Assembly: GCA_033239005.1 (NCBI GenBank)
Contig: BSQZ01000030.1
Location: 2,291,001-2,355,000, forward strand
Length of the DNA: 64,000 nt
Reading direction: 5' to 3'
Origin: Lamellibrachia satsuma
Taxonomy: Eukaryota; Annelida; Polychaeta; Sabellida; Siboglinidae
Made by a program: the position numbers and the translations under genes. The notes under the pieces are model-generated. The model did no database searches. It was not told where the DNA came from and was given only the letters and a program-made list of their open reading frames with translations. The stretch's first letter is position 1. The number at the start of each line of letters is the position of its first letter. This document shows, piece by piece, positions 1 through 56,289 of this stretch.

Positions 1-1490
1 CATTGACACAGGTAATACAGCCCCCTAGCCACATGACAGTGCTTTAAGGAAACACACACATTGACACAGGTAATACAGCCCCCTAGCCACATGACACTGC
101 TTTAAGGAAACACACACATTGACACAGGTAATACAGCCCCCTAACCACATAACCGTGCTTTAAGGAAACACACACATTGACACAGGTAATACAGCCCCCT
201 AGCCACATGACACTGCTTTAAGGAAACACACACATTGACACAGGTAATACAGCCCCCTAGCCACATGACACTGCTTTAAGGAAACACACACATTGACACA
301 GGGAATACAGCCCCCTAGCCACATGACAGTGCTTTAAGGAAACACACACATTGACACAGGGAATACAGCCCCCTAGCCACATGACACTGCTTTAAGGAAA
401 CACACACATTGACACAGGTAATACAGCCCCCTAGCCACATAACCGTGCTTTAAGGAAACACACACATTGACACAGGTAATACAGCCCCCTAGCCACATGA
501 CACTGCTTTAAGGAAACACACACATTGACACAGGTAATACAGCCCCCTAGCCACATGACACTGCTTTAAGGAAACACACACATTGACACAGGGAATACAG
601 CCCCCTAGCCACATGACAGTGCTTTAAGGAAACACACACATTGACACAGGGAATACAGCCCCCTAGCCACACGACAGTGCTTTAAGGAAACACACACACA
701 TTGACACAGGGAATACAGCCCCCTAGCCACACGACAGTGCTTTAAGGAAACACACACATTGACACAGGGAATACAGCCCCCTAGCCACACGACAGTGCTT
801 TAAGGAAACACACACATTGACACAGGTAATACAGCCCCCTAGCCACACGACAGTGCATTAAGGAAACACACACATTGACACAGGGAATACAGCCCCCTAG
901 CCACACGACAGTGCTTTAAGGAAACACACACATTGACACAGGGAATACAGCCCCCTAGCCACACGACAGTGCATTAAGGAAACACACACATTGACACAGG
1001 GAATACAGCCCCCTAGCCACATCACACTGCTTTAAGGAAACACACATTGACACAGGGAATACAGCCCCCTAATCACATGACAGTGCTTTAAGGAAACACA
1101 CACATTAATACAAGGAATACAGCCCCCTAGCCACATGACAGTGCTTTAAGGAAACACACACATTGACACAGGGAATACAGCCCCCTAGCCACATCACACT
1201 GCTTTAAGGAAACACACATTGACACAGGGAATACAGCCCCCTAATCACATGACAGTGCTTTAAGGAAACACACACATTAATACAAGGAATACAGCCCCCT
1301 AGCCACATGACAGTGCTTTAAGGAAACACACACATTGACACAGGGAATACAGCCCCCTAGCCACATGACAGTGCATGAAGGAAACACACACATTGACACA
1401 GGGAATACAGCCCCCTAGCCACATGACAGTGCTAAGGAAACATAAATTGACACCGGGTATACGGGAGGGGTATACAACCCCCTAACCACA
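1..1490. repeat. 58-bp minisatellite with higher-order structure
   Basis: About 25 head-to-tail copies of a 58-bp unit containing cattgacacagg, acagccccctagccac and gctttaagg. The array enters from the left window edge and decays near 1490. Five-unit (290 bp) blocks repeat in 1-580, marked by the variant cataaccgt. A three-unit block of about 172 bp repeats near 1020 and 1193. No spacers and no coding. Confidence 0.97.
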
Positions 1491-1494
1491 GGCA

Positions 1495-3740
1495 AACTAA
1501 GTAGCTGTGTGGAGTAGTTCTGAAGCAGGTTGATGTTTGGATTTATAACTAATTGCTCTGCATATACACAACCTAAGTGTGATTAGATGGTGAGTTCCTC
1601 AACAACATACTTAGATGCTACAGCTACGAAAGCTGAGCACTTTGGTGATGAGGTGATGGCAATTCTTTAATCAATGGATGTTTGAGACAAACTGAGTCTT
1701 ATGTATATCACTCATAATCTTCGGGTGTCAATCCTGTTGCAGGCAGAGGCAAACATGACCCTCCATTTCACATGATCACAGGTGTTTTCTGTTGTGTTGT
1801 GTTGTGTTGTGTTCTCTCTTATATTTCCCCTCAGTCTTTCCTGTTGTCATTAAGTGTTCTAGTGTTCTCTCATGTCTAGCACTAGTAACACCCAAATGGG
1901 AAAAGAAAATTTTGTCTTGTAAATTTATTCATTCACAGTATAATTTGCATTATCGAAGTACCATCAGAGGTGTTTCTAGTATGTGGCGTAGTATACTTTA
2001 CATTTGATGTAAGAAAGATGTACATATTATCACGGATAGTAAGGTACCATCTCAAAGTATCAATGTTAGATATTGCAGAAAATTAATTTTATTGGGGGAG
2101 GTCAACAGCTCTTCCGTTTAGCATCACACATTTATGTATTTTCCCCCAAAACGTTGTTTATTTTTTATTAATATTCATTGTGCCATTTTCATTATGGAAA
2201 TTTTTATTGCAGTCATCATACTTATATAAAATGCCAAATGCCACATCATATGCAGTGGCTTAGATTACAACAAATCCTTCACAGAATACAAAACAACTTA
2301 ATCTTTTATCATTAGACATCATGAGGACCGGCTATATTCTTCCTAGAATTCCATTGGTGCAGTTCCTGGAGATATTGGCCATCATTGCCTACAAACGAGG
2401 ACGAGACAGGAACTCATCCTGTAAGCACGCACATCTCTGCAATCACCATCATCAATTGTTCCTTTGATGATTTGGTCCGTGTATCAGCTGCTGACCACAT
2501 GCTCCAATCATTCGGCATTTCAACAACAATTCACTGTCTGATTAGTTGCAAAATGTATGTCTGTCTAGCAATTAATAACAATATGAAAGATTGTGATGTT
2601 GTGCTATGTTTAAGAAAAAAGGTTATTGTTGTAATATGGCCAGTTTATTGCTACCAATGTTGTGTATTTATAAATGTGCACTTCTCTAATATGTTAAAGA
2701 TGACCCACAAACATTTACATGCCGTAACAAAATTCATGTCAATAGGAAATGTTTTTGTGATCAAAAACAGACGTTGTGGACCCCATGTGACTTAGAAACT
2801 TGAGCAGTTTTTGGCACACTCGACATCCCATTGTACAAGATGCGGTGAATAAGTTATCTTTTTAATATCATAGATGGTTTAGACCAAGCACTAACTTTGC
2901 TAGGAAAGCAATTTGTTGTCATTTTTTGCACTTGTAGTTCTTAGTGCACTTGTCTTTGTTCTGTTGCCCAGTAGGCTGGAAGTTCACAGATTTTTCAAAT
3001 TTGCAACAGCTCCGACAGTGTAGCATTTTATGCCCACTTTGGTATTAGTACTGAAACATTACGTGCATGCCACAGTTAGAATTTGTCATATTTTGTGGGT
3101 GCAGGGCTTAACCTCATCTACTGCATCCATAACTATTAATCCCTACAGCAATGAAACTGAACTTGATTGTGGAGCTGGGTCTTAAACCACAGGTGTTGGC
3201 TCTTGTACACATATACAGGTAGAACGAGCGGCACCTTTTATTATGCCATCAAACTGGCAACTAGGTAAGACCGCTTAAACAGTTTGCTGAATTGCCCTAC
3301 CGTGTGTACAGGCTTCAGCATCAAGACAGGCCTCAGCAAGCATCAAGATGAAACCCTCCATTAGTTTCCCACCTCATAATTAGCTGATAAAATAGGCTGC
3401 TTTTTTATGAACATATCCATGCATCATAATGCAGGCAGGAAAGGCCAGAGCATGACCCAGGAGACTTCAAAAGCATAAACTGGTCTTAGAGAGGCAGGAT
3501 GCTGGGGCAAATGAGGCATCTTTGTACTGTTCTCATCGATCTTCCATTGACAAACGTAATGCAGGGCCATATTACAAGGAAAGGAGATGTAATCTGCTGT
3601 ATACAATGTCACTTGACATTTCACATAAGTGCTGTGTCTGCAGTAACGATTTCCATAACGATGATTGCACAATGAATATTAATAATGTTCTCCTAAATGT
3701 GGCTATAAAAAATCTGAAAATGACCCTGTGGATAGGCAAA
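1495..3740. other. Unique sequence, no gene recognised
   Basis: AT-rich single-copy DNA upstream of the first seen PLC exon. Open frames of up to 136 codons (2385-2795) have no recognisable domain. A coding exon encoding the residues before the PH domain was sought and not found. Confidence 0.6.
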
Positions 3741-5955
3741 GGACTGTTTTAGTGCCTCAGTGGTTGGTGCTCACCTCATCACCAGGAGGACTGCTGTAGT
3801 GCCTCCGTGGTTGGTGCTCACCTCATCACCAGGAGGACTGCTGTAGTGCCTCCGTGGTTGGTGCTCACCTCATCACCAGGAGGACTGCTGTAGTGCCTCC
3901 GTGGTTGGTGCTCACCTCATCACCAGGAGGACTGCTGTAGTGCCTCCGTGGTTGGTGCTCACCTCATCACCAGGAGGACTGCTGTAGTGCCTCAGTGGTT
4001 GGTGCTCACCTCATCACCAGGAGGACTGCTGTAGTGCCTCCGTGGTTGGTGCTCACCTCATCACCAGGAGGACTGCTGTAGTGCCTCCGTGGTTGGTGCT
4101 CACCTCATCACCAGGAGGACTGCTGTAGTGCCTCCGTGGTTGGTGCTCACCTCATCACCAGGAGGACTGCTGTAGTGCCTCCGTGGTTGGTGCTCACCTC
4201 ATCACCAGGAGGACTGCTGTAGTGCCTCCGTGGTTGGTGCTCACCTCATCACCAGGAGGACTGCTGTAGTGCCTCAGTGGTTGGTGCTCACCTCATCACC
4301 AGGAGGACTGCTGTAGTGCCTCCATGGTTGGTGCTCACCTCATCACCAGGAGGACTGCTGTAGTGCCTCAGTGGTTGGTGCTCACCTCATCACCAGGAGG
4401 ACTGCTGTAGTGCCTCAGTGGTTGGTGCTCACCTCATCACCAGGAGGACTGCTGTAGTGCCTCCGTGGTTGGTGCTCACCTCATCACCAGGAGGACTGCT
4501 GTAGTGCCTCAGTGGTTGGTGCTCACCTCATCACCAGGAGGACTGCTGTAGTGCCTCAGTGGTTGGTGCTCACCTCATCACCAGGAGGACTGCTGTAGTG
4601 CCTCAGTGGTTGGTGCTCACCTCATCACCAGGAGGACTGCTGTAGTGCCTCCGTGGTTGGTGCTCACCTCATCACCAGGAGGACTGCTGTAGTGCCTCCG
4701 TGGTTGGTGCTCACCTCATCACCAGGAGGACTGCTGTAGTGCCTCCGTGGTTGGTGCTCACCTCATCACCAGGAGGACTGCTGTAGTGCCTCCGTGGTTG
4801 GTGCTCACCTCATCACCAGGAGGACTGCTGTAGTGCCTCCGTGGTTGGTGCTCACCTCATCACCAGGAGGACTGCTGTAGTGCCTCCGTGGTTGGTGCTC
4901 ACCTCATCACCAGGAGGACTGCTGTAGTGCCTCCGTGGTTGGTGCTCACCTCATCACCAGGAGGACTGCTGTAGTGCCTCCGTGGTTGGTGCTCACCTCA
5001 TCACCAGGAGGACTGCTGTAGTGCCTCAGTGGTTGGTGCTCACCTCATCACCAGGAGGACTGCTGTAGTGCCTCAGTGGTTGGTGCTCACCTCATCACCA
5101 GGAGGACTGCTGTAGTGCCTCAGTGGTTGGTGCTCACCTCATCACCAGGAGGACTGCTGTAGTGCCTCAGTGGTTGGTGCTCACCTCATCACCAGGAGGA
5201 CTGCTGTAGTGCATCAGTGGTTGGTGCTCACCTCATCACCAGGAGGACTGCTGTAGTGCATCAGTGGTTGGTGCTCACCTCATCACCAGGAGGACTGCTG
5301 TAGTGCATCAGTGGTTGGTGCTCACCTCATCACCAGGAGGACTGCTGTAGTGCATCAGTGGTTGGTGCTCACCTCATCACCAGGAGGACTGCTGTAGTGC
5401 TTCAGTGGTTGGTGCTCACCTCATCACCAGGAGGACTGCTGTAGTGCATCAGTGGTTGGTGCTCACCTCATCACCAGGAGGACTGCTGTAGTGCATCAGT
5501 GGTTGGTGCTCACCTCATCACCAGGAGGACTGCTGTAGTGCATCAGTGGTTGGTGCTCACCTCATCACCAGGAGGACTGCTGTAGTGCCTCATTGGTTGG
5601 TGCTCACCTCATCACCAGGAGGACTGCTGTAGTGCATCAGTGGTTGGTGCTCACCTCATCACCAGGAGGACTGCTGTAGTGCATCAGTGGTTGGTGCTCA
5701 CCTCATCACCAGGAGGACTGCTGTAGTGCCTCAGTGGTTGGTGCTCACCTCATCACCAGGAGGACTGCTGTAGTGCATCAGTGGTTGGTGCTCACCTCAT
5801 CACCAGGAGGACTGCTGTAGTGCATCAGTGGTTGGTGCTCACCTCATCACCAGGAAGACTGCTGTAGTCCATCAGTGGTTGGTGCTCACCTCATCACCAG
5901 GAGGACTGCTGTAGTGCCTCAGTGGTTGGTGCTCATCTCATCACCAGGAGGTGCT
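3741..5955 (+). repeat. 47-bp satellite derived from a tRNA-like SINE A-box region
   Basis: About 47 copies of a unit running gtgcctcagtggttggtg then ctcacctcatcaccaggagg. This resembles the 5' half (D-arm and anticodon arm) of a tRNA, and gcctcagtggttgg fits a Pol III A box. The last copy (5914-5968) alone continues into ggtttgagctcc, a near match to the B box GGTTCGANNCC. Early copies carry cctccgtgg and late copies catcagtgg, so variants have spread locally. Confidence 0.9.
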
Positions 5956-5968
5956 AGGTTTGAGCTCC
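5914..5968 (+). mobile_element. tRNA-derived SINE head fragment (A and B boxes)
   Basis: A box at about 5916-5930 (gcctcagtggttgg) and B box at 5957-5968 (ggtttgagctcc), about 40 bp from the start of one to the start of the other, as in tRNA-derived SINEs. It is the right-hand terminus of the 47-bp array and its likely source. No SINE body or tail was recognised downstream. Confidence 0.65.
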
Positions 5969-6238
5969 GTTTCATAGAAAAATTTAGTATAACTGACCTA
6001 GCAACCAGCATATGAGAAGGAATTGAAAATACGATATTCTGCCTATTAGGTGTACACACCCAGATACGCATTCACTCCCCCCCCATTTCTTTATTCAGTT
6101 ATCCAATCTTTTGGATCCATACTGTAATTTCCTCTCTACTGATATCAAGGCTTGGTGACAAAGATCAAACGTTCCACTTACATCAATAGACTCTGCAGTG
6201 TTCTGGTGTTCTTTGACCACCCGTCAATGTATAAATGG

Positions 6239-6895
6239 TGGTGCACAAACAAAAGCCCCCTCGGACAAAAACCTCTCGGACAAAAGCCCCTCGGATGTAA
6301 GCCCCTTGGATATAAGCCCCCTCAGACAAAGCCCCCTTGGACATAAGCCCCCTCCAGACATAAGCCCCACGGACAAAAGCCCCTCAGGCTAGATATTACT
6401 GCTATTTTATATATATAAATATATTTTTCCCACAGTAACAGACATAAAGCAAGTCACCCCGAACAGGGCCTCAGTCCATCAACTCACGACTGTTTATTCA
6501 GCTTACAAGTAATAAATTGTTGCATAGACAAAGCTTACAAGTGACAAGCTTGAAGGGTGTAGATTAGTAGTTATTATTTTACATCAGTTACTATTATTAG
6601 TTATAATAAAGTTAAAAGACTGAAATAAAAAGTCCTTTTATCATTCTTTTATTTTAATAAATAAATCAAGTAGTTGTGTTTTCCTACAATAAATGCAAAC
6701 ATAGAAGTAGTCAAGTAGCAATGTAAGTTTATAATACACTTATATGTGTGTGTGTGTGTGCGTGTGCGCGTGCGCGTGCGTGTGTGTATATATATATTAT
6801 AATATACAAAATAGCAGTAATACATTTTGTAATCAGTACTTTGTAAGTTTCTAGATTGAGGGGCTTTTGTCCGGATGGGCTTTTGTCCCAGATTC
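6239..6895. mobile_element. Foldback (inverted-repeat) element
   Basis: The left arm (6249-6390) has about nine degenerate 15-16 bp units of the form ggacaaaagcccctc. The right arm (6860-6890) has two units in the opposite orientation, gaggggcttttgtcc. The interior is AT-rich and holds a (TG/CG)n microsatellite near 6744-6790. The 8-bp ATAAATGG lies outside both arms (6231-6238 and 6896-6903) and may be a target-site duplication. No transposase frame, so it is non-autonomous. Confidence 0.6.
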
Positions 6896-6904
6896 ATAAA
6901 TGGC

Positions 6905-7290
6905 TGGTAGCTCCAACCCAATCCCTTCACTGAATCTTTTGCCAGTCATTTCCATTGAGATTTGTCCTCCCTAAACTTCTGTGAAGCACATATCCAACTA
7001 TATGTCCATCACAGGGGGTAAATGTGTAACCTGTCTTAAACAAACAGAATGGTAATCTATACACACAACGCTCCAACAGTGTGAAAGTGTCCAGCTTAAC
7101 AATGCTCTAGCAACATGCTATACTTGTGACTAATACATGAGCCATACTGCAGGAGGAAGTGGACCTGCAAATAGTAGCCTTCTTTAATTTCTGTTGGGCT
7201 TCCTTCCATCTTCATCAATTTCAGTTCAGCTTCCAGTGATGTATTCATGTGAAACTGTCTTCCTGATATTTCTCCCTGTGCTTCATTCTG
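6905..7290. other. Unique sequence, nothing recognised
   Basis: Single-copy sequence between the foldback element and the next minisatellite. No coding segment or RNA gene was seen. Confidence 0.5.
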
Positions 7291-7299
7291 TGGCGTCTT

Positions 7300-7626
7300 T
7301 GCATGGCACAGCGGCACAGATGGCACAGCGGCAGGCTGACTCGGTCGTCTTTGCATGGCACAGATGGCACAGCAGCAGGCTGACTCGGTCGTCTTTGCAT
7401 GGCACAGATGGCACAGCGGCAGGCTGACTCGGTCGTCTTTGCATGGCACAGCGGCAGGCTGACTCGGTCGTCTTTGCATGGCACAGATGGCACAGCGGCA
7501 GGCTGACTCGGTCATCTTTGCATGGCACAGATGGCACAGCGGCAGGCTGACTCGGTCGTCTTTGCATGGCACAGATGGCACAGCGGCACAGCGGCACAGA
7601 TGGCACAGCGGCAGGCTGACTCGGTC
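7300..7626. repeat. Compound minisatellite (catggcacag / gcggcaggctgactcggtc)
   Basis: Seven to eight irregular units of about 30-45 bp mixing catggcacagatggcacag with cggcaggctgactcggtcg. Unit length varies because the internal gcacag motif is itself duplicated. Open frames on both strands (up to 177 codons) follow from the repeat and look non-coding. Confidence 0.9.
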
Positions 7627-8375
7627 CAAGAATCAGTTATTTACATTCTGAATTTGAGCACACTTTTATGCACTTGTCTTATATACTTTAGTATGTGTTA
7701 TCATGGGTTATTCATGTCTTATAGCCAAATATAATATAGGCTATTTTAATAGTCTACTTTGTATATGGCTTTGACAGAATAAAAATATTAATTAAATTAT
7801 ATATTCATTAAATTTTTAACCATTTGAATTTTTTTATTTATGCATTTACTCTGATTTGTTGTATTCACATATGAGCAGGCTTGTCCCAGGTGTTTTAACG
7901 GTTAATAGTAACAATAATGTCCATGGCCTGTCCACTTGTCTCAAGACCTGCCCGGGTCAATACAAATGTCAGTTTACAATCAGCCAGCACTGGTGGATGC
8001 TTCTGGAGAGCTCCCACAAGTACTGGTTGTGTAATGAAACGTTTCAGCATTCAGCAGCCCTGTCCCAAGTCTAATGGACAACTGGCTATTGATTTATTCA
8101 CCCTATGGTGCTGGTCATTCTTTGAGGCCATAATTTTGAACTGTTGACTTCCATGTGTCCTTAGCTGATATCATCCTTAACGCTGTTATCCCCCCTGAGA
8201 AACAACATGCAAATGAGAGTTCTGTGCAGAAGCAGAAGGACATCAAAGTGACCAGCTAGTTGAACCTTGACACCCCAGAGGATAATTGGATGAACAGCTA
8301 CAGGCGTCGCACTAAGTGCAGCTGTACTGAATGTGTGGTCACATGTCTTGTCAACATTCTGCTGCAGTTGCAGTG
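7627..8375. other. Unique sequence, nothing recognised
   Basis: AT-rich single-copy sequence; open frames near 7856-8147 show no recognisable motif. Confidence 0.5.
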
Positions 8376-8377
8376 CT

Positions 8378-8560
8378 ATTATTGGTGTAATAATTATTGT
8401 TGTAATAATTATTGGAGTAATAATTATTGGTGCAGTCATTATTGGTGTAATAATTTTTGGTGTAATAATTATTGGTGTAGTAATTATAGGTGTAATAATT
8501 ATTTGTGTAATAATCATTCGTGTAATAATTATTCGTATAATAATAATTTTGTAATAATCT
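8378..8560. repeat. 15-bp repeat, taataattattggtg
   Basis: About 12 copies of a 15-bp unit with the near-palindrome taataatta, with scattered point changes. Both strands stay open because 15 is a multiple of 3. Confidence 0.92.
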
Positions 8561-9373
8561 CATTTGTCTCCGCTACAAATTGAGTGAGTAAAACTTGAAT
8601 AGTTGTGTTAAAAATAAAATCTTAACTAGGTTAAAATAAAATAAATCTGGTCACTTAGGGCATTCAAAGGCAAATTACAAAACTAAAACGTTTATACATG
8701 ATTTCTACTTAATGGAATAGGTGTCGAGATGTTTAACATTAAAATAATATTGATAATAAATACATTAAAATATAACATTAAAATACAAGCTAAAATTTAA
8801 TACTAATAGTTAAAAATGAACTCTCGATGTTTGTGTCATTGAGGTAAAAGTGGCAAGGGTCCATAACTTGCTTGAAAATGAATGAAACAAATTTTTTTTA
8901 AAGAGGTAATGCATGTTTTAAAAAAGAAAAGTCTTGAGATACTACTTGAAGCTGTGCTGGCAGTCAGCAGCATGCATGGTCAGGGCCAGATTGTTCCACA
9001 GTTGAATGGTTTCAGAAATAATTTTGATTTGTTCAGTTTGTCTTTGAAAATGGTTTGCCAAAAAGTCATACTTTCCAAAATTCTGTCAACAGATTTGACG
9101 GTTGGAGTTAAACTGGTCTTGGGTCTTGTATTTACCACTAATGGGGCAATCTATGTACAGAATTATTCCCAGGTGTGAAAAATGCTTCAAATGTTTCATA
9201 AGATTTAACAAGACTGCCATCCTAAGCAGCAAGCCCCAGATGTTAAACATTGCTATGTACTCATGAACCATGGCACATCATTCAAGACTTAGTATTTCTT
9301 TTCTAGCCTGTGCATTTTGCCATGTTGATCTAGTTCAGTTAGTGCCTGCCAGTCGTGGACATGAAAGAACAGT
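8561..9373. other. AT-rich sequence, nothing recognised
   Basis: No domain was recognised in the frames at 8882-9178 (+) or 9086-9271 (-). Confidence 0.5.
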
Positions 9374-10367
9374 CTTCATGCAGTAATAGCTGTGTGACTG
9401 AAGTCTTCATGCAGTAATAGCTGTGTGACTGAAGTCTTCGTGCAGTAATAGCTGTGTGACTGAAGTCTTCGTGCAGTAATAGCTGTGTGACTGAAGTCTT
9501 CGTGCAGTAATAGCTGTGTGACTGAAGTCTTCGTGCAGTTATAGCTGTGTGACTGAAGTCTTCGTGCAGTAATAGCTGTGTGACTGAAGTCTTCGTGCAG
9601 TAATAGCTGTGTGACTGAAGTCTTCGTGCAGTAATAGCTGTGTGACTGAAGTCTTCGTGCAGTAATAGCTGTGTGACTGAAGTCTTCGTGCAGTAATAGC
9701 TGTGTGACTGAAGTCTTCGTGCAGTAATAGCTGTGTGACTGAAGTCTTCGTGCAGTAATAGCTGTGTGACTGAAGTCTTCGTGCAGTAATAGCTGTGTGA
9801 CTGAAGTCTTCGTGCAGTAATAGCTGTGTGACTGAAGTCTTCGTGCAGTAATAGCTGTGTGACTGAAGTCTTCGTGCAGTAATAGCTGTGTGACTGAAGT
9901 CTTCGTGCAGTAATAGCTGTGTGACTGAAGTCTTCGTGCAGTAATAGCTGTGTGACTGAAGTCTTCGTGCAGTAATAGCTGTGTGACTGAAGTCTTCGTG
10001 CAGTAATAGCTGTGTGACTGAAGTCTTCGTGCAGTTATAGCTGTGTGACTGAAGTCTTCGTGCAGTAATAGCTGTGTGACTGAAGTCTTCGTGCAGTTAT
10101 AGCTGTGTGACTGAAGTCTTCGTGCAGTAATAGCTGTGTGACTGAAGTCTTCGTGCAGTAATAGCTGTGTGACTGAAGTCTTCGTGCAGTAATAGCTGTG
10201 TGACTGAAGTCTTCGTGCAGTAATAGCTGTGTGACTGAAGTCTTCGTGCAGTAATAGCTGTGTGACTGAAGTCTTCGTGCAGTAATAGCTGTGTGACTGA
10301 AGTCTTCGTGCAGTAATAGCTGTGTGACTGAAGTCTTCATGCAGTAATAGCTGTGTGACTGAAGTCA
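9374..10367. repeat. 31-bp minisatellite
   Basis: About 32 very uniform copies of a unit containing gtgcagtaatagctgtgtga and ctgaagtcttc. Only a few positions vary (cat/cgt, gtaat/gttat), which suggests recent expansion. The 31-bp unit has no stop on the minus strand, which creates an apparent 417-codon frame. Confidence 0.97.
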
Positions 10368-10377
10368 AGTTGATGGT

Positions 10378-10553
10378 AGTATGAACAGATCTGCCAGGGG
10401 ATGGAGTGTAAAGTCTGTCAGGGGGTGGAGTGTAAGGTCTGTCAGGGGTGGAGTGTAAGGTCTGCCAGGGGGTGGAGTGTAAGGTCTGCCAGGGGGTGGA
10501 GTGTAAGGTCTGCCAGGGGGTGGAGTGTAAGGTCTGCCAGGGGGTGGAGTATA
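10378..10553. repeat. 23-24 bp minisatellite
   Basis: About seven copies of a unit aaggtctgccagggggtgg plus agtgt, directly after the 31-bp array and ending about 150 bp before a PLC exon. Confidence 0.93.
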
Positions 10554-10605
10554 AAGCGCTTTGAGCAGTCCCAAGGATAGGATACAGTGCAGTATAAGTT
10601 AACTT
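10549..10605. repeat. Dispersed repeat fragment shared with 44505-44560
   Basis: The stretch with ctttgagcagtcccaaggat and gatacagtgcagtataa recurs diverged as ctttgagcagtcctaaggat and gatacagtgccatataa near 44505-44560. It may be the tail of an unidentified SINE. Confidence 0.6.
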
Positions 10606-10703
10606 TGCCGATTCTTTCCTTAGAAGCATATTCTGGCATAAGAGTGAGAATACTATGAACTGTTGTTTCCTTCATGTCAGTTGATGATTGTATGTGTCCA
10701 CAG

Positions 10704-54202
<43,499 letters not shown>

Positions 54203-54900
54203 GTGGGTCGCTCAGTGGCTCACCAGGTGACATCGCATGCAGCAAGCCAAAAGTAGGGTTTGTTTTCCTTGAGTCAGCTGAATTAGTATGTGTTCCATCT
54301 GGTGATTGATGTATGTGGGCGTTGTGGCTCTTTGCTATAATGCACTTTTCTCTTACTTAGACTGCCATGTCTTATACGTACTCACAGAGTAATTGTTTCA
54401 TGCAAGCAAGGATTGCAGGGCTTGTGTTAAATTGTATCAATAAAGTGCTGTTTTTGACAAGCGTACTGTCGTTAGCGACAGGTATTTGACCATAGTCCAG
54501 CACATGCGTTCAACTAGCCAACTGACTGAAGAGACACACCCGTGATCCATGAAGATATTCTATGTGAACTCTGCAAGGTCTGATCATTTGTATCATATGA
54601 TCAAGTCAATTTATATCGTGTGGTTCATTAAACACATTTGAGCAGTCAAGGTGACATTTGGGTGGTCAAGATGACATTTGGGTGGTCAAGATGTTAGGAC
54701 AGATGTAGTTTAATAATAATAGTAATAAATTTAACACAACACAGTAATCAGTCTTAAATGTACAAAGTCTGATAGTTTTTTATTGTAAAATCACGTTATA
54801 AATATTTAGATGGATTAACTAATAGTTTGCAGTCAATTGAAGAAAACAGTATACTGTTTGCAATAGAGTAAAATTAATAGTGTCATGAAGTTTTAAAGAA
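54203..54900. other. Start of the last intron, nothing recognised
   Basis: Donor gtgggtcg at 54203. A 17-bp motif (gacatttgggtggtcaa) is repeated near 54650-54690. No exon seen. Confidence 0.6.
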
Positions 54901-54934
54901 GAAAAAAAACAAGGCTTAACATGGAAAACAGTTA

Positions 54935-56240
54935 ATGAAATTATATCAAGACAGAAAATTAGCACACAGTTTCCAACATTTTGTAAGCAAAATAATAAGA
55001 CATACTAATAAGCTTGATGTAGCTAATGAATTTAACCATTTGTTTACGGAGATAGGCCATATCTTGCTGAAGGCATATTGTTTACAAATACAAATAATTT
55101 TACTAAATTTATCAAAGACAAGAATAAATCTGGTTGTAGATTTACAGAAATACAAGAGAAATCCATATCACAAATAATCCACAACCTTCCAAATAAAAAA
55201 TATGTGGTTTTGATGGAATATCAAGCAAAATACTTAAACTTATTGAACCAGAAATAGTCAAACCGTTAACATCCATTTTGCCTGTTATTTCAAAAGTCCT
55301 AGAAAGAATTATGAATAATCAATTACTCATGTATTTTACAAATACAAAACTACAGTCAGAAAATCAATATGGCTTCAGACCCCACCATTCAACTGAATTT
55401 GCATCTCTAGAAATAGTTGATAGGATCACTACACGATTGAATAACAACCAATTACCAGTATAACAACCAATTACCAGTATAACAACCAATTATCAGTATA
55501 TTTCTTGATAGTTCAAAAGCATTTGATACACTTGACCACACAATTCTATTAACAAAATTAAAACATTATGGGTTGGAATTTTCAGCATTAAAATTATTAC
55601 AGAGTTATTTAACAAACCGTGAACAATTTGTAAAAAATCATGACACAATGAAATATTTTATCTATAAACACAAGGGTCCCACAAGGCTCAATTTTAGGTC
55701 CTCTGTTATCCATTATATATATTAATGACTTCTCACAAGCCAGTATCATTTTTTAACTCATTACGTGTGCCACTGATACTTCATAAATACACACATTTAA
55801 GGCACAACATGAATTTGCAAAAAAGTGTCTGAGATATAATTGACCACATATCATCAACAATACACCATATACTTTAAAAGATAAGGTGACCACACAAAGC
55901 TTACAGAGATATACATACTTAATTTATGGAAATATAAGAAATTTATATACATGGAAATAGACAATAAATAAACTCACTGAAAATCTACCAGTGTGGCTCC
56001 TGTGAGCGCGACTTCATTAGTCTCACATTGAAAGAGTAAACACAGAATTTGCTAAGAAAACCAAAAGATATAATATTGCTCATGTATTAAATAACACTTC
56101 AAGTTTGATCACAGACAAAGTTTGTACTCATTCCCTCGATGGATTTACTGTGGATACTAAGAAATTCATCATCTCAAACTACGACATTAAATGTCATATC
56201 CCAAATTGTTATACATGCCAAAACATGCCAAAACACTAAA
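54935..56240 (+). mobile_element. Decayed LINE, third lineage
   Basis: Frame fragments in order: KIIRHTNKLDVANEFNHLFT (54935-55177), SKILKLIEPE, PVISKVLERIMNNQL (55278), YGFRPHHSTEFASLEIVDRI, LDSSKAFDTLDHTILLTKLK, VPQGSILGPLLSIIYINDF (about 55676-55732), and a C-terminal part RVNTEFAKKTKRYN..HSLDGFTV. These are non-LTR RT blocks. A 17-bp stretch, taacaaccaattaccag, is triplicated near 55440-55500. Many stops and frameshifts. Sense orientation in the last intron. Confidence 0.88.
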
Positions 56241-56289
56241 AATAAAAACGGCAAAAATCAAGTGAATTTTTAATATATCACTTTTTTTA

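Noticed and set aside
2385..2795. 136-codon + frame as a possible first PLC exon
   Set aside because: No resemblance to the segment before the PLC PH domain and no donor in the required phase was identified.
3741..5955. CRISPR-like regular array
   Set aside because: Units abut with no unique spacers, the host is a metazoan and no cas genes are present. The same holds for all other arrays.
7096..7629. 177-codon minus-strand frame with Cys-His-Leu-Cys motifs resembling zinc binding
   Set aside because: It is the compound minisatellite read backwards; similar motifs appear in other frames.
9376..10629. 417-codon minus-strand frame
   Set aside because: Product of the 31-bp and 24-bp minisatellites; the peptide repeats every 31 residues through all frames.
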